From an uncultured Eggerthellaceae bacterium (lineage in GTDB: Bacteria; Actinomycetota; Coriobacteriia; Coriobacteriales; Eggerthellaceae): a stretch of 34,009 bases of DNA. The stretch lies in the NCBI GenBank assembly GCA_947626665.1, contig CANQTB010000002.1:1-34009 (forward strand). Reading direction: 5' to 3'. Shown piece after piece: positions 28,256-34,009 of the stretch (position 1 is the first letter of the stretch; each line of letters begins with the position of its first letter). The notes under the pieces are model-generated. The model searched no databases, was not told the origin of the DNA, and saw nothing but the letters and a program-made list of their open reading frames with translations. The position numbers were made by a program, and so were the translations under genes.

Positions 28256-29812
28256 TTATGCCGCCAGCTTTGCATTGTCGATGATACGCGGCGTTTCATT
28301 GAGCGTATACGATGTGGCAGCATCGGGTTCGTCGTTGAAATCATTGAAAAGCCGTTGCCACCAGATCACGACCCCCTCGATGAAATTCGGAGCCGCCACC
28401 TCTTCGGCTGCTATGAGATCCATCTGCGCGATGACGCTGTTGTTCTGGTAAAACTCAATAAGGCCGACGGTATCGCCGACATGCACATCACCGGTGATCT
28501 CCGAGAATGTCACTTTCTGGCTCACATTCCCATTGAAGGCAAACACCTCAACGGTTTCATCTGGGTCTGCCACGCTTGCCGTAACCGTCTCATCCATCCA
28601 TCCCCGATGCGTTATCTCGGCAACAACCGGCATCTGGCGTGTCTGCCCAGCCCAATTAACCGTTACCGTATCGGGGCTGTTTATGAGGCGATATACCACG
28701 AAATTGTCGTAATACCAGTTATAGAGCGATTTTGCATCCTCGAATCGCTGCACTTCCGACGTGGAATCGAGTACGATTGCATAGATATAATCGCCCTCGC
28801 GTTCACATGCGCCCGCAAAAGAATTCCCCGCCTTTTCGGTATAGCCCGTCTTGATGCCGCAAGCTCCCTCATAGGACCCAATGAGCAAATCGGTTGATTC
28901 GAGTTCAATGTCCGTTTTTTCGCCGTTTCCCGTCGTCACGGTGATCGTCGCCTCTGGCAATGCAACAATCTGGCGGAACGTCTCGTTTCCCATCGCATAA
29001 CTGCACATTGTCGCCACATCGGCCGCACAGCTTTTCATCTGTCCCTCCCAACGACCGTTATCAAGGCCGTGAGGATTCGTGAAGACGCTTTGCTGCATGC
29101 CGATTTTCGCGGCCTGAACGTTCATGGCGCAGACAAACACCTGGCGAAACAGCTCACGCTGGGAATCATCCGCCCCCTCAAGCGAAACGGGCGACGATGC
29201 GGGGTCGTTGTACGTATCGAGCAAACTGGCATCAATGCCGAGATTCGAAAAGTAGGATCGTGCTCCATCGTCTGCGTTCAGGCCCTCGTTGATCACATAA
29301 ACGCCGATCGATTCAGCAATCGCTATCGCGGCATCGTTTCCCGAAGGGAGCATGAGGGCGCACAGCGCATCCTGAAGCGCCATCTTGTCTCCCGCCGCGA
29401 GGCCGGCTGAGCTCTCCCCTACCTCGGCCGCGAAATCGCTCACGATTACATTTGCATCCAATGGCGCATATTCGAGCGCAACGATGGCCGTCATGACCTT
29501 GGTAATGGAGGCAATTTGCGTATCGGCATAGGCATCGCGTTCGAAGACGATGTTTCCCTTATCGGTGACGAGCATGGCATACGAAGCGTCGATACTCGGG
29601 CATCGCGACGGATCGATGCCGCGCTCCTCAACCGTTCTTCCGTCGATGACATCGCTCGATCGCACATCAGCGAATGCTAAAGGCGCGGCAATCGCGCAAA
29701 AGACAAGCGCCAAGGCAAGCAGCATGCACGATGATCGCAGCAGGCGGACAATCGCGCCAAGCCGCTTGCCTTCATGGTTGGCATTCGCCGACGACAAGCG
29801 CCGAATATTCAT
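28256..29812 (-). CDS. D-alanyl-D-alanine carboxypeptidase (S11 family)
   Basis: SITK (IASITKVMTAIVALEYAPLD), SGN (LPSGNDAAIAIAES), KTG (CGIKTGYTEKAGN), N-terminal signal segment. ATG at 29812 preferred over the longer ORF. Confidence 0.92.
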   Translation of the reverse strand: MNIRRLSSANANHEGKRLGAIVRLLRSSCMLLALALVFCAIAAPLAFADVRSSDVIDGRTVEERGIDPSRCPSIDASYAMLVTDKGNIVFERDAYADTQIASITKVMTAIVALEYAPLDANVIVSDFAAEVGESSAGLAAGDKMALQDALCALMLPSGNDAAIAIAESIGVYVINEGLNADDGARSYFSNLGIDASLLDTYNDPASSPVSLEGADDSQRELFRQVFVCAMNVQAAKIGMQQSVFTNPHGLDNGRWEGQMKSCAADVATMCSYAMGNETFRQIVALPEATITVTTGNGEKTDIELESTDLLIGSYEGACGIKTGYTEKAGNSFAGACEREGDYIYAIVLDSTSEVQRFEDAKSLYNWYYDNFVVYRLINSPDTVTVNWAGQTRQMPVVAEITHRGWMDETVTASVADPDETVEVFAFNGNVSQKVTFSEITGDVHVGDTVGLIEFYQNNSVIAQMDLIAAEEVAAPNFIEGVVIWWQRLFNDFNDEPDAATSYTLNETPRIIDNAKLAA

Positions 29813-29837
29813 TGAAATGTTCTTATGAATGAGCCGT

Positions 29838-30266
29838 TTAGGCCTCGTCGACACGGTAGATTTCCTCCGGCTCAACCATCTCGAAACCGCCTGCCTCCAG
29901 CACATCCTCTGCTGAGGCATCGATCTTCAACACATCGATTGCCCCTTCTTCCCCGAGCAGGAAGCAATAGCCGTATTCGATGTTCAGTCCCTTTTCTTCG
30001 CAATAGGCAAGAAGCTGGGTCAGCCCGCCCGGCGTATTCGGCACGCGGACTGCATACACCGGAGTCGTCGTCGCACGAAGACCCGCATCGCTGAGCGCTC
30101 GGGCTGCCGCATGTGGCGTGTCGCACACGATGCGAACAATGCCATACTCGGCAGTATCCGCGATCACAAGAACGTGCATATTGATGCCGGCATCGGAGAG
30201 CGCACCGGCCACCGTAGAAAGCGTCCCTTTTTTATTCGGAAGAAACACGCTGAGTTGATCGATCAT
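29838..30266 (-). CDS. Tandem ACT-domain protein (copy 1)
   Basis: MIDQLSVFLPNKKGTLSTVAGALSDAGINMHVLVIADTAEYGIVRIVCD... Confidence 0.9.
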   Translation of the reverse strand: MIDQLSVFLPNKKGTLSTVAGALSDAGINMHVLVIADTAEYGIVRIVCDTPHAAARALSDAGLRATTTPVYAVRVPNTPGGLTQLLAYCEEKGLNIEYGYCFLLGEEGAIDVLKIDASAEDVLEAGGFEMVEPEEIYRVDEA

Positions 30267-30274
30267 GATGTCCC

Positions 30275-31570
30275 CTATCGTAGATCGAGAATGCGCTTTG
30301 CTTTACCTTCAGAGCGCTCGATCGTCTTCGGTTCCACGAGGTTGATTTCCACCTGCACCTGCAAATTGCTCTTCAATTCAGCACCGAGCCTGCGTTTGAG
30401 ATCCTCGATCTTGCGCACCTCGTCAATCGGGAAATCGGGTTCGGTCTCCACATTGAGCGCGATCTTATCGAGCTGGGCCTCACGGGTGAGAACGATCTGG
30501 TAATGGGTCGCGATCTCGGGAAATGCCGTGATAACCTGCTCGATCTGACTGGGGAACACGTTCACGCCGCGAATGATCATCATGTCGTCGGTACGGCCGA
30601 CAATGCGATCGATCTTGCGATGCGTTCGTCCGCATGGGCAAGGCTCGCTGATTATGCGCGTCACGTCGCGCGTGCGATAGCGAACAAGCGGGCACGCTTC
30701 GCGAGTGAGTGTGGTGATGACGAGTTCACCATATTCACCGTCGGGCACCGGCTCAAGGGTATCGGGATTCACGATTTCGGGGTAGAAATGATCTTCCGCA
30801 AAATGCAGACCGTTCGCCACTTCGCATTCCATGGCAACGCCTGGCCCCATAACCTCGGAAAGTCCGTATACGTCGCAGTATTGGACGCCGAGCTTATCGC
30901 GAATTTCTTGACGCATGTTCTCCGATGCCGGCTCAGCGCCAAGGATAACTCCCGAGATCTTGAATTCCTTCGCGGGATCATAGCCGAGCTCGATTGCCGT
31001 ATCGGCGATATAGAGAGCGTATGAAGGGGTGCATGCGAGAATGTCGGTGCCGAAATCCTTCATGATCTGCACTTGTCGCTTCGTATTTCCCGAGGAGGTG
31101 GGGATGACGGCACAGCCAACCGCCTCTCCGCCCGCATGGGCGCCGAGGCCACCGGTGAACAGACCGTAACCGTAGGAAACTTGAATCGTGGAGTCCTGCG
31201 ATCCGCCTACCATATAGATGCCGCGTGCGAAGCAATCGCCCCAATAGGTGAGGTCGTTTGTCGTGTGGCCTGTCGTCGTCGCTTGTCCGGTGGTGCCCGA
31301 GGAGGCATGGATGCGCTTGACGTCGTGCATCGGCACGGCAAACAGCCCAAACGGATAGGCGTCACGCATATCCTGCTTCACCATGAAGGGGAATTTGACG
31401 ATATCCTCAAGCGACGTCAGATCGTCTGGGCCAACGCCGGCTTCGTTGCAGATCTTCTTTACGAAGGCAATGTTGTCGTAAGCATGGCGCACCGACCATT
31501 TCATGCGCTCTAGCTGCAATTCCCGCAGTTGCTCGCGGGGCATCGTTTCGATTTCCGGTTGATAATACAC
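30275..31570 (-). CDS. paaK: Phenylacetate-CoA ligase family (PaaK copy 1)
   Basis: IHASSGTTGQATTTGHT, YGLSEVMGPGVAMECE, GRTDDMMIIRGVNVFPSQIEQVI. GTG 31570 preceded by GGAGGAG. Confidence 0.93.
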   Translation of the reverse strand: MYYQPEIETMPREQLRELQLERMKWSVRHAYDNIAFVKKICNEAGVGPDDLTSLEDIVKFPFMVKQDMRDAYPFGLFAVPMHDVKRIHASSGTTGQATTTGHTTNDLTYWGDCFARGIYMVGGSQDSTIQVSYGYGLFTGGLGAHAGGEAVGCAVIPTSSGNTKRQVQIMKDFGTDILACTPSYALYIADTAIELGYDPAKEFKISGVILGAEPASENMRQEIRDKLGVQYCDVYGLSEVMGPGVAMECEVANGLHFAEDHFYPEIVNPDTLEPVPDGEYGELVITTLTREACPLVRYRTRDVTRIISEPCPCGRTHRKIDRIVGRTDDMMIIRGVNVFPSQIEQVITAFPEIATHYQIVLTREAQLDKIALNVETEPDFPIDEVRKIEDLKRRLGAELKSNLQVQVEINLVEPKTIERSEGKAKRILDLR

Positions 31571-31702
31571 GTTTGCTCCTCCGCTTCCTCTCTGCAAGCT
31601 CTTCCGAGCTTTCGTCCAATTCGATACACGCTTCCTCTGTTTTCGCTCTTTTCGCTCCTCGTCCACAATCTCTCAGCAAAAGCTGCCATCATGCCGCTTC
31701 CG

Positions 31703-34009
31703 TCATGTACCTGTGTCGGCCCCTTCCGCATCAGCAGCTCCCTCGCCCTCATCGTTCGAGGTGGGTGGATCGCTCGGCTCATCGCTTACGTTTTGAGCCG
31801 AATCCGGGTTTGTCGCCGGCGCATCAGGTCCTTTCACAATCACTTCAGTTATCGGCGTATAGGTAGAATAAAATACATCTTCGGAAATCAATTGTGAGTT
31901 GCGATCGTAAACATTGCGGTATACGACGAAGCTTTTTCCGTCGGTGCCGTAGGTTTTCACATATTCTGAACCAGGAGCGAGGCTGTCATCCCGTTCGATG
32001 CGTGTCTTGTACTTCTCTCCTTCCGTCCAATCGCCCTCAATCGTTTCGACAATACGCCCTGGCGCCACGCCGTAAAGGCTTATCGTCAGCGTGGTGTCGG
32101 TATAGCTCGCTTTCACCAAAATATCGGAGGACGTGTCGTTCACCCACTCCAGATCGAGATCGGGATAAGCGATCGCGGCGTCGCGTCCGGCCGGATAGCT
32201 TGCCACATAGAGCGTATGGTTATAGCGCACAGGAACGGGAAGCCCCGCCTCATAGACGGCATTGAAAACCGTCGTCGCCACTTGGCAGATACCTCCGCCA
32301 ATGGCGTCTTCGTATTCGTCACCCACGATGGCGCCTGCTCCAAGAAAACCCTTGTCGGCGCTACATTCGCCGACCACATCGTTGAACGACCATCTTCCAC
32401 CATCGGCCTTCGCCACCGAATTGTTCAGCAAATCGGCGGCAAGGTGAATATTGGCAAGGCGATTCTGCGTATATTCGGTATTGGCATATTCGGTGGTATA
32501 GCTCGAGAAATTCGAGATAATCCCCAGATCGATCGCCTCGTCAAACGAAACCGGGCCATCAAGGTTGCCTTCGGGAACCGCGATGCTCAAAGGGTTCGCC
32601 CTGTTCGCATAATCCAGGGTCTTGCTCTCATTGAAGCGAATGAGCGCATCCTTCGCATCCGCGAATAATCCATTGTCGAGATCTTTAATCGCCTGCGTTG
32701 AAAGCACCGTGCGCACATCGCCTGACGGGATAACCGTGATGTCGTCGCCGTTCACCTCGAAGCTTACACTGATATTTCCCTCGGCGGCAGCATCGTTGAC
32801 GTGCGCAAGCAGCGCCGGTTTTGCCTTCTGTGCATCGATCGACGGCATGAGGACAAACGACGTTGGCTCGTTGCCTTCCGAAGACTCGTTGCCTCTGCTC
32901 CCTATACTTCCCATGGTGCCCAGAGAGACCGCCTCAAGCTCTCCGTCTTCCCCGATCGCCTCGATTTCTGTTTTCACCCAATCGCCCACCTCCGCGGCAT
33001 TTGCCGTCCATGGGGAATTCTCGTATGAGAAAGAAACGCCCTGGGCGATGCTCTCATTGATGATGTCGCAGGTCGCCTGAGCTTGCATCTCATCGATGCG
33101 AACCGGCGCATCTTCTGCATGTGCGACGAAATGATGCTCATCGGGATTTTCACTCAGAAGCCCTCTTGTAATTTTCTCGAGAAATTCCGCAGGATACACC
33201 AGACTGCCTCCATGCCCTTCCGTCACCGAGGCGATTCCTTCAACAATCTCGACGCCGAAATCGATGCGGGGGCTTCCGATTGTGGCGTTGATGTCGTTTT
33301 CAAGGTCGGTAAAACCTTCGCCATACCTCAGCGAGAGGGGAATCTGCACACCGCTCAGCGCCGCTTGAATTCTCCCGAGAAAACCACCTTCCTGCCTACC
33401 CACCTCAAAGGCCCGTTCGGCAAGTTCCTCATCGGGAAGTGTTGCGGAAAGCGTTTGGGCATTGGCCAACCAAAGCAGCTTGTTTTCCCGCATTTTCTCA
33501 ACGGAAAGCTGCTCGGCAGCCGCATCAAGGTGCTCTTGATCCTCGAGGGCACTTGCGGAATTCGCCGCCTCATCGTTTGCATATATCGTCAGTTCAGCCG
33601 ATGAGATCGTTGGCGCATAACGACCTACCAAGGCATTCGCCGCCTCTTCGGTAGTCATGCCGGAAACATCGATGTCGCCGATCTTCACGCCCGCGTATAT
33701 CTTGTCGCCATTGATTCCCATATCGACGAGAAAGCCAACGAAAGCGACGCAAATTGCAACAACGACAACAGCGGCGATGCGGCTTTTTCGCATGAGCGCA
33801 ACAAACGCCCTGCCGATCGCCCTCAAGGCCTGCAGAAGAAGCGACCCCAAGGCCGCAAGGAGCGTTCCGATAGTCCTCATAATGCGCTTTATAAGGTTGG
33901 CGAAGGTGTTTTCCCGTGCAGCGCCCCTATAGATCGCTTGGTTCTGTACCGGCCTCTTTTTTGCATGCTGAGAGGCCCTTCTCTGCGAAGAAGCATAAGC
34001 GGTTTTATG
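31703..34009 (-). CDS. VanW family protein with C-terminal G5-like domain (runs off right edge)
   Basis: TM (AAVVVVAICVAFVGFLVDMGI), peptidoglycan-binding-like repeats, VanW core (GRWSFNDVVGECSADKGFLGAGAIVGDEYEDAIGGGICQVATTVFNAVYEAGLPV). Frame stays open from 33880 to 34009. Confidence 0.88.
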   Translation of the reverse strand, partial: HKTAYASSQRRASQHAKKRPVQNQAIYRGAARENTFANLIKRIMRTIGTLLAALGSLLLQALRAIGRAFVALMRKSRIAAVVVVAICVAFVGFLVDMGINGDKIYAGVKIGDIDVSGMTTEEAANALVGRYAPTISSAELTIYANDEAANSASALEDQEHLDAAAEQLSVEKMRENKLLWLANAQTLSATLPDEELAERAFEVGRQEGGFLGRIQAALSGVQIPLSLRYGEGFTDLENDINATIGSPRIDFGVEIVEGIASVTEGHGGSLVYPAEFLEKITRGLLSENPDEHHFVAHAEDAPVRIDEMQAQATCDIINESIAQGVSFSYENSPWTANAAEVGDWVKTEIEAIGEDGELEAVSLGTMGSIGSRGNESSEGNEPTSFVLMPSIDAQKAKPALLAHVNDAAAEGNISVSFEVNGDDITVIPSGDVRTVLSTQAIKDLDNGLFADAKDALIRFNESKTLDYANRANPLSIAVPEGNLDGPVSFDEAIDLGIISNFSSYTTEYANTEYTQNRLANIHLAADLLNNSVAKADGGRWSFNDVVGECSADKGFLGAGAIVGDEYEDAIGGGICQVATTVFNAVYEAGLPVPVRYNHTLYVASYPAGRDAAIAYPDLDLEWVNDTSSDILVKASYTDTTLTISLYGVAPGRIVETIEGDWTEGEKYKTRIERDDSLAPGSEYVKTYGTDGKSFVVYRNVYDRNSQLISEDVFYSTYTPITEVIVKGPDAPATNPDSAQNVSDEPSDPPTSNDEGEGAADAEGADTGT

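Noticed and set aside
1-34009. CRISPR arrays, tRNA/rRNA genes, IS elements or prophage
   Set aside because: No regularly spaced repeats, tRNA-like cloverleaf, transposase or phage genes seen; dense housekeeping content.

Overview
34-kb chromosomal window, about 53-55% GC by eye. Gene content and order resemble an actinobacterial Coriobacteriia-type genome; this assignment is inference and no search was run. Left two thirds, mostly + strand: rnj(3' end)-ftsK-rodZ-like-yajQ-rimO-pgsA::cinA fusion-recA-recX-rny-(GHKL ATPase)-spoVS-miaB-miaA-dapF-dapL-hflX, then lexA(-), a small divergent membrane-peptide gene, nrdR, dut, a small membrane protein and a menA/UbiA-type prenyltransferase. Right third, - strand: gluQRS, two paaK/ACT-domain pairs, iorB, a frameshifted iorA, a zinc-ribbon/FHA protein, a D,D-carboxypeptidase and a VanW/G5 protein running off the right edge. 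Strongest leads: (1) divergent lexA/small-ORF promoters carrying two mirror-image SOS boxes, driving a 58-aa tail-anchored peptide in the position of the YneA/DivS/ChiZ cell-division inhibitors; (2) a stand-alone GHKL ATPase between rny and spoVS, where Firmicutes carry ymdB; (3) an attenuator-like leader upstream of rny; (4) a 16-codon leader ORF with stop/start overlap to hflX; (5) a PgsA-CinA fusion; (6) a -1 frameshift separating the ferredoxin domain of IorA.
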